A stretch of 64,000 nucleotides of DNA, taken from assembly GCA_964395835.1 (NCBI GenBank), contig CAYNBJ010000004.1, positions 59,057 to 123,056 on the forward strand, written 5' to 3'. Each line of letters begins with the position of its first letter. Within the stretch, counting starts at the first letter, position 1. The notes under the pieces are model-generated. The model saw only the letters and a program-made list of their open reading frames with translations. It did not search any database and was not told where the DNA came from. Source of the stretch: LLD-282 sp964395835 (lineage in GTDB: Bacteria > Pseudomonadota > Gammaproteobacteria > Berkiellales > Berkiellaceae). This document shows positions 40,201 to 41,808 of the stretch, piece after piece. The translations under genes were made by a program, and so were the position numbers.

Positions 40201-41808
40201 ACCTGCATTTATAATCCCAATAAAATGATTTCGTACATCCTGAGAATCGTTAAAAACACCAATTGGTTCAAAAAAGAGATTTTTGGTATTTTGTAATGCC
40301 CCTCCTAAAGGAGCATGGTATTTTTTTATGGCGATTTTTGAAAGATAATCATATCCCTCTGTCAAAAACACATCTGTCAAAGGATCGTAATCCACAGGGC
40401 GTGTTTGAATTTGAATACCAGATCCGTGGGTCAAGACAGAAACAAAAGGAGAGACTGTTGAACGAATCTCTAAATTTAATGTTGCTCCTTCTAAAGGATC
40501 GGAGGGTGCTAACAAGATCAAATGAGACAACATATTTTGATCCAACACAGCAGCACTCATCAAATTGTTTATCAAGACTTGCTCAGAATTGAGAATGTGT
40601 TCTAAGATTTGCCCCATTTTTGCAGGATTTAATCCCGCTTGCAGTCCTAAATGCACATTTGCATCTATGAAAAAATTCTCAATCACAAACCCTGTCATCA
40701 TCTTTAAAAGCTCAGGATGATCAAGAGAAGAGGTATCAACTGTGCTCAAATTGCGAAGCAAATCTTCTGTATTTTGGACTGTACTTAATTTCAAAGAAGA
40801 CCTCAGCAATTTGAGATCTTTTTGAAGAGAATCTAAAAAAACATAATCGTCACGAGTCACAGGTGCACCAAATGATTCTTTAGGAAATTCTAAAACCCAT
40901 ACTGAACTCATGGCCTCTGAATCGGTCGCATCTGGCATAGGAATCCAATTCATAGCTTTTTCTGCATAACTTGGTCTCAACCATCCAAGATGAGTCAATA
41001 AGGGTGGCATTGAAAATTTTGGCGGTTGTGATACGGATTGAGGTAAACGCAAAACAATACGAAATGCCGTCACATTCTCCGAAGAAATTGGAGCTGACTG
41101 ATAATCTAAATGAATCAAATGATCTTTGACAGAGAGAGGTTCGGTTACAGGTTGTCTAGCATTTGCAAAGGGAACAGCCCACTTATTTTTTATAAGCATG
41201 CCATATGGACCATCTTTAGATAAATGTTCCTCCAGAAAGTGAGCGAACATAAGTGAAGTATATTCATTGGTCTTGAATTTCATTAAAACAGACTGATTCG
41301 GGTTACCCTCAAAAACAATACTTGGGTAATCAGATCGGGAGAAAAAAAAGTTTTTAGCGAGTGTATTGGAAGACTCAATAAAAAGTGGCATGGATGAAGG
41401 AATAAAATCATGAATTTCAGTATTTGCTAGAGGAGAAGCGATATTTTGTGAAGTTTGAAATCGTGTGGTTGAGATTGGATCAAGCATCCGAATACTTTGC
41501 TCATCGTAAATTTTCTTGTATAAAGATTGGTCGGAATTTTCATCATCCGTCTCTGTCAGATCAATTTCGAGTTGTCTGTCTTCTTCAATAGAGCCTTCTA
41601 TAGCACCGGGAGTAAAAATATCTCCTTGTGGCGATTGAATTTCAATGATCCCGCCATTCTCCTCATAGATTTGATCGCCTTTATAAATCACATCACCTAC
41701 ATTTATTTTTTTTAATGACGCTGCACCCGATCGCAGTACAAAAACATCACCTTTTAAATGACTAACAGTTCCGATGACGCGATTTGTATTGATAACATCT
41801 ATAGACAT
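6262..41808 (-). CDS. Giant modular exoprotein (about 11,848 aa), predicted type I-secreted adhesin
   Basis: A single frame without stops. ATG at 41808 is preceded by AGAGGA; the slightly longer frame to 41826 would use TTG, so I take the ATG. Calculated mass is roughly 1.3 MDa. Order of parts (residues): 11-70, a retention-module-like fold; 70-4200, mostly beta-type sequence with recurring modules; about 4200-6320, a beta-solenoid-like region of short turns ending in P-x-G, with exact 99-residue repeats near 5150-5500; about 6320-6400, a Ser/Thr/Asn linker; about 6470-7100, a helical domain; further mixed segments with coiled coils near 8870 and 10,200; 11,520-11,848, RTX-like turns (VGSAGSD, LVGGAGDD) and an end resembling type I secretion C-terminal domains (RDIIYFFSKPDKIDLSSLL). 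There is no N-terminal Sec signal. The architecture is that of very large RTX/LapA-type adhesins, but most of the sequence is unrecognised. No ABC transporter, HlyD or TolC genes lie in the window. The adhesin role is an inference. Confidence 0.85.
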   Translation of the reverse strand: MSIDVINTNRVIGTVSHLKGDVFVLRSGAASLKKINVGDVIYKGDQIYEENGGIIEIQSPQGDIFTPGAIEGSIEEDRQLEIDLTETDDENSDQSLYKKIYDEQSIRMLDPISTTRFQTSQNIASPLANTEIHDFIPSSMPLFIESSNTLAKNFFFSRSDYPSIVFEGNPNQSVLMKFKTNEYTSLMFAHFLEEHLSKDGPYGMLIKNKWAVPFANARQPVTEPLSVKDHLIHLDYQSAPISSENVTAFRIVLRLPQSVSQPPKFSMPPLLTHLGWLRPSYAEKAMNWIPMPDATDSEAMSSVWVLEFPKESFGAPVTRDDYVFLDSLQKDLKLLRSSLKLSTVQNTEDLLRNLSTVDTSSLDHPELLKMMTGFVIENFFIDANVHLGLQAGLNPAKMGQILEHILNSEQVLINNLMSAAVLDQNMLSHLILLAPSDPLEGATLNLEIRSTVSPFVSVLTHGSGIQIQTRPVDYDPLTDVFLTEGYDYLSKIAIKKYHAPLGGALQNTKNLFFEPIGVFNDSQDVRNHFIGIINAGDLYENEDVYLCLDLGPAIDFKLVQPRKILIHSNKMETLDLNLKDFVSTAAEIHPVLRSMQLQMKSSPLKSLYYTYQSGLNAKLEGYKSGNSEAVLTDPNALSLSLPIGYAGDDLQDLMIDGKSVVISTDRGKYFSYATFSALAGSGAQLTFVWSSGLQQSIDISASQFPTYAETVSFLNEQLSYASRGSFYEPMLLNISYFSPADVFVFSTEKDKFSDYLSNFLEKSLYAANIITLSENDEGMILEGPINWAEHFYIETLGSIVSLDSKIAKDMGFELKKIGFSDQPVYRLQIHSHAPLYKLFYNLSHPISANANYDDLNKSFESLEKNIHSYSEIKRFFGGELNPTKSQFEEKADWIRSFSIIKADAPNYVLKISALMDENRSDFDQSLNQQYVFTTQGLSEAGPWHLSSSSDACVYESIFIVHALNSLIIDGHNYALPSQGELIDAFGYRIQPLGADRYQISRVLDESYKGSISVLADNVLLQGGELQISNAGHTQTPLKDLLSQVEISFVDYTKISRSLLNNLSLHLHVNSIDAVALDYQNQLPFYSTVESAVQLPNNVMSQTNAKNISLIDNEKEISMPKSIEGLERSYPNLAHPWVCTQNTISSLKQGYIFQRKNYSLDASDNEIQDLLSQGLNNKKIHIQKIVDLKNNTIVFQSESPFLDEFCYLDVAGQALRLSEQSVLKTAVITKDDQKIYQLYGSVDDFRNIGKISLQKIEHSQLIDSPYLEYSNGLYTSRLDSRFDLRVMSQGETSTPIRSDHPVAICDEWIAQTSSLNALFSLKNTGTVLNLSFLPYAFIDRVGDLNLEIFYDDRRLEDSPFAFYGQCNSLSSAEYRHVKNQLSQLLDPSHPDLYQDTLKFLTWTQFPQTLNITQTDFENLFIKLASYYNSISNDSYIDIDAILFSSRGSLCVKGTEVADPAKISIRYTNYGLNNEVFVSASQYSLDPNVNEMQKIDDFFGFGNIFEKTVTPDGRLVFRSENDFSQQYVVLGSLTSNEKNLSEGLLYTQDGSFYVASGTPIEWMRIFGRSLFSFDSTGADTILLNSINGHLAHDESTKELVLNIDPDLALSPVLRSAGKTIRFESKEAASYRYSTDLIQQTDIARFDVQFQLLPASLSNALAQDFDLQPYDFGVPSFSAEHTSLLPLELGDNVPNQLFFGTNAVRVNGVGLNRFNLDFSQSDQTQLIEEISKSLGTDSQFWNIHLHQDESAKKYLVFSHQGDYPIHLEFSAEVISALGLKSNYINSSFHYVLKDANQWCVEYHYPQSVRSGADLQSLPLWTERSEVYALNLNLLNPQTLTSLDLVFDCTDLDNQQIESSIFNFVRAFDSSVQLISLDSSKICLRTDHVEKFLTEFHGPGEILSLGEGYISFHLNHGLYSFSVQDRISYLDKESVANIDAVDSCYVLSIPCYRNDQSFVLKINNTQAVPLVNQKMLVVDRNYIRTSQENFDFSLQQKVEYGDLKNHFYEILPVTKTHLETHHEFLNRALDLPIAQKLPEKSLSDLVAFETDGLKLLSNQNAPKTMTREIAQNYLFLDAINPDVVLVESDDFQKWQYSESDLSESSVQIKGSLRTTSSLTSNLLRDFFAATSVQIGQNEIKVMNPSSWIQYRGESLRENATVYSYVNDVLIIPVSEIYNFSFVISDFIEKNNHHYGVNFQYGSKVYNLESQAAAETSIQYFDDSAYGINFQYLIAGAKSLESLKGNKDYSTSSIFVYQINTSNNAQMQYADFLLLRPETKIELSLSQKTPYYSDQEFLNWSIDSIIQPDLYLIEAPRGKWFVDNASWSAASYSANVQFMPKQLSASNLTQEIAHVFFGANQFIIQDSQALFRYDRVSHTQIPQIYYDEETVFDSQGALVLNAYGTSRIELSTISDTFSVQLIDYKPNILWVVNSSYSDSFYSSSWSSLMSTASEIDLDIHFDQNIDFSSQNSHLLETFNTFWDIPFISVQYGNQVDPRVLNTDQNRHFFVDQATHKTMLVLNSLDLSGKNISIGSDSWIADGEINFSNTTQALTEPFAIGNLSCDIILQQAANGFGQWLVLNSELDSSWQNLLQTQSSLTAQMILKPKTSLTFTSNQMKAEFLAHVYSGGLIQDAPTAHNNIYTFNTTDIDTITFSGVDVSIAFKQNIQIPLQTKYLGTYSVSESADSQGNVSRTIVLSNCDYSLFNIQIPIDVGFDSESLICTDAENHLYARTQTPLNGFAQYFILESGIDQRLECTLSPALSGITAYNCNQNFSPNADIAWSTYSGLSLKNWIQTYDGTLLSLKTDPTLQVQILEEIGGTQVAFVFPESFDWEKIHSYRSAILESNAPNTLNIVHNSEVLAQSTAPSLSPLQKFVTQIPGLNILAKINSAQGYLEGTQDSGYVFDWATAKIGFETPVSENQYILGVYKGDQVEPELAFLNHNGSRAVVKNLQTQQESSIVSIDEDQWSLLKIVFDQMDIRAVDQNLIGKIDGLTVLQSANHSEQQLQYFQLDTAYQDLFDFSIAIDAKKPFREALDRDLNPVENQLISIEELENNQYQLSLWANTTIDSNFTFKKEYSGFSAPQFEKTKASSYSFGGLIVPDIYLCIESDGQWVYSSDWQKLLDKNPKIFARIFLASEENQEVRIATENLSLVHDALDASLDGLGHLSLAGWGQNDLKDRLKIKSDFLSELNPSLETYLIGDHLSIPWANLSGFGVSASADPLIQEINKIFLQLKNLVPGALIAIDPQSAQIDLYVQGAFPETLKYKNQSLTENDSNYSLIVNQMTIPQKQVLNLCTDIPLNAEIINGELHLKNQDLQDAIYSLDLTEHLCQLKILEQGFLDAYSNIHFVIEGAQHYHPVILNDNASQPVVAFEKLENGIYKEFCHLPQSQTFSLNVLHANLEQYHHLFANILGDSVSVDLASKMELKWNPIEDVQMSESVVKSYRFAEKVVPDCVLIQQNTKQPASWFYSDSWNDVTGAVIYSKLNPLTLYTTKNIQAAFGASSVIQSVNNDYILSFSHLQDLRKIFFEDDSQGAFGLLNPVVLGSHPKYSLLFNQNRYILTVRPENLVHLVMLTDSFVLNKDNGRFSLENSDHVVIAQSEMPYDTHLQHFVMHDKKPYLIYGFLPLNGTVLSFYDPQYNDESVLEKTVAYELTARDHRLYVADRSALSIRYHLQNDILDHEPFASDSVYTEHDRWIIPHLNQSIQQIYRVALDQRQLPFAYRYALNMQSQNVTEQTQIYAGLDYQSVTQSALIEFISLFDKDAQILIKGTEQQPVLQIGTLHPEIYAIRIPGNGALENIQHLSIQGQTVLFELDLLSAKSLVIDTTSGNDSLKWMRYENDDGAYQWLSGYDGSNLALNFYKKNGHLDQIESFILLAFDKKGYLSSSDLEKEVGFAQLNTVGQFKRSDLVYGSSFIDSSNDSQAFLLIAKTYINDLPQGSVLALDLVLPQPNSDIRWNSEVEILYGSQGQHLPDLTRSFMPYGDSFKSGNQTYQKYRLILRTIDASVIDQEIFSFVKLSVPIQTLAQLTAEQRRALFTPSQAAWVNMIDDKEIHTSVTPYPSQYSLEAYEQFFDHVRSFRDHNLDVSFLSNQYFTLVVDQPDQKIKIVPGGIIAPDSIATNEIKVAKQSFLKSELSEAQDSHLFIDLSGTQIPQNRLLLIDHGKRGFYSETNQPISPAIGIPSGYSFDQSDAELIILKNASDRLFNLQYNSSAILMANPGTSIEYPQGGSFVVSASQTLIFPQGAIIWTNVDGQPTQQVIAAGAQATITPEQLIILPPGSEVFVSPASGINTNVDQNLGTIQTNILEISLTPNQRIDFPQITALNNSSGQAQQWSLPQGGVLVVDGQVTGIPVGGIVTVPVNGILILDTGSTAQFLNGGESVMIQNPDTVSGHINANISLSYGETVALSPLSTVNFSSQERYMVLSGAILKRLNDAGNSFNMTLSKGDSISTQPGDQIIFAQGGALLSLNQEEAQLAAQASFGKGAISVSGADFAINLKPQQEYTWTAGQGFTVVDGQNLRLFFISPASFVLNGIQQTILAGGEYIFQSGEKVVFVEEVQFKHADIAMRSVFSTYPYSDAWLFPAGGVLLNQTPENNQIWSLMPGMELNSFGQISSILTQRTMPLLLGQKIILQQGQKTETTVPDNSITWSSGNIDNSESQTSNTDIVVNKSNPNTVAILPSGTITNTGATTLSYKTSEQIVITTSDQGQQKTTTYPADSVIQLNPGDRLSSPSGTYLTPLSSNLETQELLSPGAILTAAPGSSVSNLSGSESGPYILLGNATLKSTQPNGSVVETAYQKGESLFLPVGAILSFDSNGGGLYSGAAVPTALSVVTPANAGQAPLSQSSNTFSLDPGVEQYLAPGQSLTNNGQTPLMMSFPQGASFIDAQGHSQTLLPGSNYTLPPDNTVIFSQPSTVLNAGSQSAPLTTSMPQTNSWTFPEGGTLINPIPQIGEMWTFSQPIQFIDQATGAVQTVPSQTPISIPAYVTALLPPDTIATSNLPNSSPQIQSGEAVVGTLSSHPENATFATQTTVPAFTSLAIPAGGSVTNNSTTETGPIVLSGAGLLAIPQSNGSITLTPVSAGSTVTIPPGGSLSVGDFGGQLQNTNANPLALTLTSPATTSSTIPTILDLSAGETLTIPPNSSYIPASASGPYIVTGAATLLTPDSFGNVTQTPLQSGQTISLQPGQSITYGTAGGGLSYTGSGQTTGSLLTPASASQNAGVGTTSVGLASGESLSIPPNGTYTPSTASGPYIVTGAATLLTPDSFGNVTQTPLQSGQTISLQPGQSITYGTAGGGLSYTGSGQTTGSLLTPASASQNAGVGTTSVGLASGESLSIPPNGTYTPSTASGPYIVTGAATLLTPDSFGNVTQTPLQSGQTISLQPGQSITYGTAGGGLSYTGSGQTTGSLLTPASASQNAGVGTTSVGLASGESLSIPPNGTYTPSTASGPYIVTGAATLLTPDSFGNVTQTPLQSGQTISLQPGQSITYGTAGGGLSYTGSGQTTGTVFTPAALSSDTPEIKLSFGESVAIPSNGTYTPSTASGPYIVTGAATLLTTDSLGNVTQTPLQSGQSLSLQPGQSISYGSTGGGLIYAGTGTASGALLTNPDSTVGDTVLIPENQNLNLPNGFFQSLLPGQSVVNNSDAPITLSFPNGAQITDQTGTTQHIGTDGIYTLQPGDSFTTNNSTVISNNSGTQQPITLTYPTGQIWSFPVDGTLYNPAASNGQTWTFSQGAVVVDANGTQTTVPPNAPVVLNQGSTAYVPAGSEVSTNISGSQPLITTGVSTQPTTIDSAAAPTTGTLLPGQTQTYVTETALTNNSGSYQNIALPSGGAISSLSGTTQSLPPGTTVTLAPGDTVTVPTQGQVSGYQPSALVLEDQSNSETVLLAQANSVHSWGFPVRLYPQNSCSVQLPLGGVVLKYNNGILVKTFVNSGSNTTYALSLDDRLELNPGQTVKNMQQTVVGFDVDQVLPYFTGLNLLNDQFSWTFAEGATLIFRSIGSFVTTGPAVLKTANAQGIFQIKTLSANQNFTVQSGDILVLNEATVINQSGSSQYIVINPLSADDEQFLSSNGRTIGANQSEYVFSVDTMLNSALSSSWSVQSILPYKSINLTTATGTSLLGVGSTFVVDSQVTAFIPAGTILTSTGSLAIDTFSQIAPVYEKIDIQQNVPVILDRGGSFTFLSASAISVIGPAILQTVRNGSLQTIAYQDGQTVPVVAGDVLIVKNSGGIRGVSVDNAVLSLSSSSATPITQISTTSPQTFPQDSLYQPAVSQTLVATQPITITSDSGIESQIPANTPVTVSPTDLIAIPAGTTLTYGSAGVAGTSSTPLSTESNSSSNTNSVTNNYIYQYYSTNSDSAANSTSASSLATNLSGGITTPSASSISVSSPSGTPSTTVSLSSTGNGILLDQSSNLLDVAVGSSSSGQIGAGTNSTSSVNNFSATNDLIDSVLLMSKIPTYIHTQREHVRSVDNLADFDVTNGNSSVFSMDLSGSLSIEAQTKSLTYRIQPIFYAAMHYLDQYVNQLNSDQKRDQQDIILMIAQLSDLAKQNPTDAAQNYAQKLVLELLHSRDTIWATSIQAGKLAITYLSTLCTTAESLDPLKWIMPLDDQNVYSINYCKNSSGQWVYSVKDIPESINADGILMNYIVTSSLASYKNSLIAAESNYSNFITSNQAAFNSLSLVQKNSSVTEQVIALEMKNYQQKVQNAKSAFDTFMSTYEQNKTFLAGFDDISSSLNHMKNYVKENPYYGQYSSFKDLESLISIYSSYLKAPILNQAGQSLSSAQLAALNRIYTSATSTNEISYSTALEIRSGFFSSSGSPLTIGQLSSYPILASKTVNPLTQQVSYSYVTLAQAKALPLNQIVIQDLKTGTYIPASSLNGLTELYSSSNLVAGNAISVGAAIYKNSPLYLQNSTTQSAVASYAAILNLSVPYLSTGDNLTVSQAIAIDNLSKQWFLYKAAIDQVDLPLSATDLASLSVNTDLSTANYRQKYNAYLDLTKDAYKNFYTMLRSEVINLSNVSLETLQKHLFLNQENNNYMVSHYVADQDYVHTIEDLVMSLKNSRVFSKNLENAYQNYLAYARCADMSINPLFTLSSGNIQNLALTHLEDQTIEYLALHHYQPLLDDNLEVDIEFKSIAPGLDVLSVGGNINTWNTELVLNIRSFSPVVTQSVQKLSIDLPSVQDFDPSAIINYSYDFQWTPIGPLPQGWSLDGRTLSYNGTSLDLSTDLSVTFDMAFSKYAYFSLRNPRAYSLSLPAALTGVSSVANQKITLAVNDKFFEIQIGETLNLNEIAEQLSIEHKNLYLIRDPQGVPILIQTYGPDLEVSWIGSSGYTMNAIPFDVQWIPASDRLKNNLVLNSKIKSFNAQECLEIYQNSEIAGYYSDDLSISLPAFGLGSLAQTSSGLKTDLRYYPLFVNYDVSTHYIFGERSDQLLKNETLSIKDPVSATIQQTDLLPLYSPFNNINDYTGYLNSHSDISDIRYLNMIEEGNVLYIENQGFYRIDVLEGQFALFMQQLDQSLSQSLQGVTSSRLTKKITTDFFANAKLTLSEFNSKKLSIAYIDVDTGVINKDLDAYRFTSAGNILTGSHLQKLYEQYKNNALSSLYKSLFVVFSPFDADDLNVTLVGSYNNTSSSSSSQNIEILYQQFMKVIDVPIAFEKAQYEIEHYYLTNSSGNLNGLMKIVCDISLDPGTITNPSSHLVEIKFDGYSKSIPIHSIQASFKSSSGQWSVISTNTELALDDVKTQGFIFRREIPAGIEQKLTDRIEFVLDIGALLRESQAHYAGLVTEQEKEFYLNQMFKSVAFDSKMTVYSSLDGDFSNSSNLVSSDQSYLLEPMHRLVAAQLIDLKKADLGLIESVSVPLGKNLGICTVTQNNQKFIIDLGNRSTAGNINGLIADKINNYVAQNPNLDLSANILDNGDLILQARKGFATQIQHTVQDNDLCFSNLSYDDYSQLYLAKFNLNTVPATLNDFFVYQGQLSSLAQSSDLAIQSYSQSILDSMDSLVYQNQTIVIDNALQNNQSLNDVCKKISDLFAELKEQYLILPESWMVYTIQPEKTFQLNGVSLGVFGSTPDQATYNLALTDASLQALDYVVVADYNFEPYVKDNQSVYSYQVYRASDPASSVVPSWNIYKIDLVIVKNGQKTIQSQYYLEVNSSSVIITADAENPSALSNINAALWPLFPVMPTESDLITWTRYQDQLKDQILVEYQTPIVLPQCSQISSIGQNYQDPLLQVFTNSGSHSSMSAAWFGYFNAKRILNDSSLYDLVQNINILLKNYNTIVDPLNTVNGNKDFTNRYQSIDLAPVFRELLDLHKTSTFNENFYNIEKIAQEVIYLHFKGFNPLEDGYPQIQSHYELNLLQQTKNTNLDPTGASFLSYALSGENLMGAFNDWYLQEQADGMESPYYITISAPLGFAGVYSYDVQYTAQQNLQAYLKEHLVLVDQVIYGFSETNPVIMKNYVSLFNPYKLASLGYDNISRPQLSAETVSASAEAANESYFKSIENSTIYKFGENVYFVIELNFDVPAQNQQESTILLTISPKDILGQKAFVKPQADSLLMETQNVTSVTKSYPIKISSFSVLPSANNQNLLDGWTASEVNQDANTITFLRSLASFAPGPNSDKLVLVYPVSQLPGSIVLAKDTSESQDLYEYFNSINIEMHTQTTSLIEIASSVSQKSQTTDKLVVDFGTGSSGTIEYPQDSQSLNQDFGVTSLVRYKSSGFDVGPDFYKTVTLIPLSDAFEKLTPYVYDERGRLRSDIWSQMALVITVAGGQDYFIGQIFLPQLIGDQGLFKLVNPAASTTSSGGVQSAPSDAQLNSCVNYVLTGADLQNFYIHWNAQRYQNGSDEYRLFMNQANVVAMAAANAAQSGGNALILEYQKAINDIREEVVGIRKELLVNTQNLQATQNDLNTQNNLISSLVTQKKNLDTTALALKSQFFSDLREYNTLSYLYGNTQNILSNLLSTQNDPLATVMNTNRTEMLLSVFLDSHPLIITKNVGQGSTAPVGLGSTLISTIGSSLSLQSQYAFDNYAFFSAGVTRDVFLNGTKIVAAGYSTLNAGITATGANTSALILTNSFVLANSTNLRIGSSTGAFLPYHAVYKYTPPTVQTNIKNENVDFFLLTRDPNIVAYLNGQTYQALILDNIQSGFTPTFSFIDGIAPSQYPLIGSYQSYIQPWINSSEVSSNYSQVNISSVQSYLSGNSLYSSLISQINQIVPSMGSAGGIAAFLSKAPLIHLKPTTTAPLVDNTSQFLVGVHNTSTSGTLADVGKLYTKITFPSVISVGSGVTIDSFLRSNFNLTSEQIAQIEAISIQTVNGSYSQTSLLSEPTAPTLNVAVRYNNLGEDLAFGVQSLAGNIAKMDILFKSHPNLQNTELAYQLAGHNFASLAEHLNTVTSSTPIERNGTLTAFSQANSVYNTQSYKSSMPSSFYNFQGLNVDYQNLLYFKTNQLTLPAASRGSTLTVDVGTNVQYLQKTELINSLFPADHEYLSYQSSKNNTTYPFDNENDAALTYPTYLHGTYYEDSYKPDLKDRRRWAGLDYAVNFYNSKRSSPVVIFNNFDDTTISGLKAAQTVNAQSLGSWLQNSWLSKTNADSNNALISALSTSNQDYVGITKQSLSAQTPSLISLLSTNIKTPLVTQMNMGYLDTFSTLYNQGYNLASAFQSYSTNFNIGPVNLAALNPQLTVQPTLSGADFGQSYNMRAFDQTMMTQILNNNDNNTVSGTNVVLDPTGPIMRFSFVFRGQLSAPTSYSTIYNRAIDSFVSLGSGKTAAIVLQGTVTPTDVNLGSSATLSANREFFDRSQPVFTRSSTAASNNTIGEISNLYNLIFKSNPNFSVLSDQNFKNLSYWGSATSAAWVDPFSQWSAAQISNFGTLVQQAAGYESRGSMSWPILLWNSSYQMQRVDFLQKIGNYNPLNSTAPNPVSLYAQKGQLIQLAYDMVRAHLLMFNRNLTADIDAGLSTASFAQNTAYTTLPDLTVPSEVNQQVFTSLYSARHYLAPYRLYCLTHQMGRTLSSELQRVASLVQTDFITMGALAQNQAPALEQSLNQALSSIAAGAWTVPAGTTNSLLIHNFARPYIAGTANYSNLMRMLYSDPVYLIKSVDTTSGAISAFSFVYPTTGTTATYSPIAGTVYTLSTSQTMQTALGSVGGKTYYSQYYPKINDLLSDQAKQGSDLYKFYAQIAYNDVRQPSPDLNPIYSSSLVYQMAYYQELMDYLNNSILPQLQADLINKQTALAQMLLQTSGGYYEQLQKLQHEQVELLDLDYTQIGIKLAPYNTKSYGLSGSLVINGTPWKFFDDCIVNTAAVSMGIANAGSISPLLQDTVPAEVPSVRLEQLDVATNKDGSLSGIFKIRLKIDFYIENLSGDEDVTLKLRLYYVDSDGNMRNLPVGSVLKVISSGDASTEAAWSLNSLAATAGIYSSSPQFERSPIILPQDPSKNQNEVTTTQLNTYKTSLEKARHFVEEIEVEIPIFDTIFALSGSLNAGTIDANAQLQIISSTQSPSIDKEITSSLTLSSHSSIDYYPISYVNANGQPIIQNEKKLFDAIKPSSFSLIPFLLEIYDKAYNKGYDDYSVVQESKISFVANGKSYIQFMMGDLSNFPNFGSQEKTNKVQDAISTGTITGSALEYIYDRWKDSWFNSPAAVAYFYNKYAGCLYNTEVSLNKFLIEMWTKIYRDQELLDAIALYSQNHQAEFAGPITVDQVQSALNLSAQLGLIDKIDLRDFYISGQFSRLLFDKILGQFYLNSLSVDLNIENTVSNADYLKTYVARFNQLSSVSGLWLDYDATNAQISVHQTNPVQAFGHGIYFWYPQTLFTNATPLIKLTSAESQSLTYYRVSNNGNLAQATLLSGVRAVPNIWYAVTHLDDQSNRIIDAYIRYDTLLSAYQLVQATQVDLDMYAVQTNGIQSLVHPRTIPQNSDISSADSLYLDWIELKNLGGGLNSNMWSPSAQPINDITKYASDTIGKSWLTNTLTTSALNTYFAGQNFLSKTGSSAPLSLYVQNGSVNSSTPAAAFFEMYDLSDLLLEVQDGINTVENNMNQWIKTQNAFITTPAIDPRPFTEIFFMPPYGADADYVINGFYQISGDSNATVLPSMVFIVGLQPDPNLDTTVTSLGVDSLQTYSRFDQDPHYFISPRGTFKLGMTVAYQNRNIYNARRLTVVVNIPTDNPYDIQLISKNDGSDWIVQNMYPLQASDGTNLTNALNTLLQGTSRILAQSTNLVLVPKGANNVYTIPLTTGMNASAVVDKINQYSMLTGFFATLSTNGQTIATTFGVTDPQANSAIDTITLSSKSYSLTNPRTDYFVMTKDFEDGFGSDLYANNLLFSYDLNKTRSLVGLTNFGFVNAQLISVSYPQNTDLSPGPIPSSLINPTDDQLEQIINPNDIVQLTGADHYFLSSGLLTNPIFANFDYTTRTSQTQFSVSKYLQNVGSIGNAYSAFITGVGSDHQNYLVQSPQLSQMMFTWSRAPQSGSTTDLGYNILEYYTKSARTDLTSSSFSIINQSSRVNYNTYDGGQYFNYGTVSYLSSRSVTYVGSERNFDFLVGSAGSDFLIAGRGLQGAAANAPVYLNLQTDFSIGTGVSETLGYNDRSSIQTFAVRDVLVGGAGDDYFFTHNGLLNGAVDLLNQNAVDFNTNVGCLVVAGPGNNHIYSGYGSSVILLASSVALQGYHFVNATTAPMLVEAGNALIASDSDVFRLMNQTPSGLVPAIFSAGGVSGSSSGSVSPLYSNSGYDVIHYSLDGVLPDCPSHRDIIYFFSKPDKIDLSSLLNDLGVPLEERTIFNTASSQAPGVIYLEDISNSDIFHPLANSGISSATEVYVKYAGHDYYIADIYGMEPSDFTTTIRSTDDATPMFFIVV
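14950..15220 (-). other. Coiled-coil segment of the giant protein
   Basis: Residues of about 8865-8950 include AINDIREEVVGIRKELLVN, NLQATQNDLNTQNNLISSL and VTQKKNLDTTALALKSQFF, with leucine/isoleucine heptad spacing and no Gly or Pro. A second, shorter helical segment lies at 11010-11230 (LPQLQADLINKQTALAQML). Confidence 0.6.
20480..22430 (-). other. Alpha-helical domain of the giant protein
   Basis: About 650 residues with a composition unlike the flanks: long amphipathic stretches rich in Lys, Gln, Glu, Leu and Ala (for example QDIILMIAQLSDLAKQ, ALEMKNYQQKVQNAKSAF and SSLNHMKNYVKEN). It is probably a helical bundle inserted between beta-type regions. No family is recognised. Confidence 0.45.
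22600..22845 (-). other. Ser/Thr/Asn-rich linker in the giant protein
   Basis: About 80 residues composed mainly of Ser, Thr, Asn and Ala (for example STSASSLATNLSGG and SVSSPSGTPSTTVSLSS) join the beta-solenoid-like region to the helical domain. It is probably a flexible, unstructured hinge. Confidence 0.6.
22850..29200 (-). other. Beta-solenoid-like P-x-G region of the giant protein
   Basis: Residues of about 4200-6320 consist of short strands separated by turns such as LPPGSEVFV, IPVGGIVTV, LQPGQSITYG, IPPGGSLSVG and LAPGQSLTN, recurring roughly every 15-25 residues. The region has few charged residues and many Ser, Thr, Gln and Gly. This is the pattern of a right-handed parallel beta-helix or similar fibre. 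The fold is an inference. Confidence 0.5.
25298..26361 (-). repeat. Exact 297-bp tandem repeats (99 residues per unit)
   Basis: The anchor GTTGTCTGTCCTGACCCGGT starts at 25301, 25598, 25895 and 26192, an exact 297-nt period. Three full units and about 170 nt of a fourth read as identical. Diverged copies of the same unit flank the array (25018-25240 and upstream of 26361). Each unit encodes turns such as LQPGQSITYG, GPYIVTGAATLL and SLSIPPNGTY. Exact DNA identity means recent duplication or ongoing gene conversion, and the copy number in the assembly may be too low. Confidence 0.95.
31440..35590 (-). repeat. Diverged modules with a P-D-x-x-L ... W-x-x-S signature in the giant protein
   Basis: At least four segments share an entry pattern: INPDVVLVES (near 35585), IIQPDLYLIEA (near 34915), LIVPDIYLCIES (near 32525) and KVVPDCVLIQQ (near 31475). 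Each is followed within 5-15 residues by a Trp-aromatic-Ser/Asp stretch (KWQYSESD, KWFVDNASW, QWVYSSDW, SWFYSDSW) and, in three of them, later by an FFGA/FFAA/AFGA-like element. They look like ancient module duplications at residues of about 2075-3450. No known family is assigned. Confidence 0.5.
41599..41778 (-). other. Retention-module-like N-terminal domain of the giant protein
   Basis: Residues 11-70 begin VIGTVSHLKGDVFVL and continue with INVGDVIYKGDQIYEENGG and a run ending SPQGDIF. The pattern (V-x-G-x-V, then G-D-x-h-x-x-G-D-x-h, then G-G, then x-G-D) matches the N-terminal domain that anchors LapA-type adhesins in the outer membrane export channel. The dialanine LapG-cleavage signature (TAAG or PAAG type) is not visible nearby. 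Confidence 0.55.
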
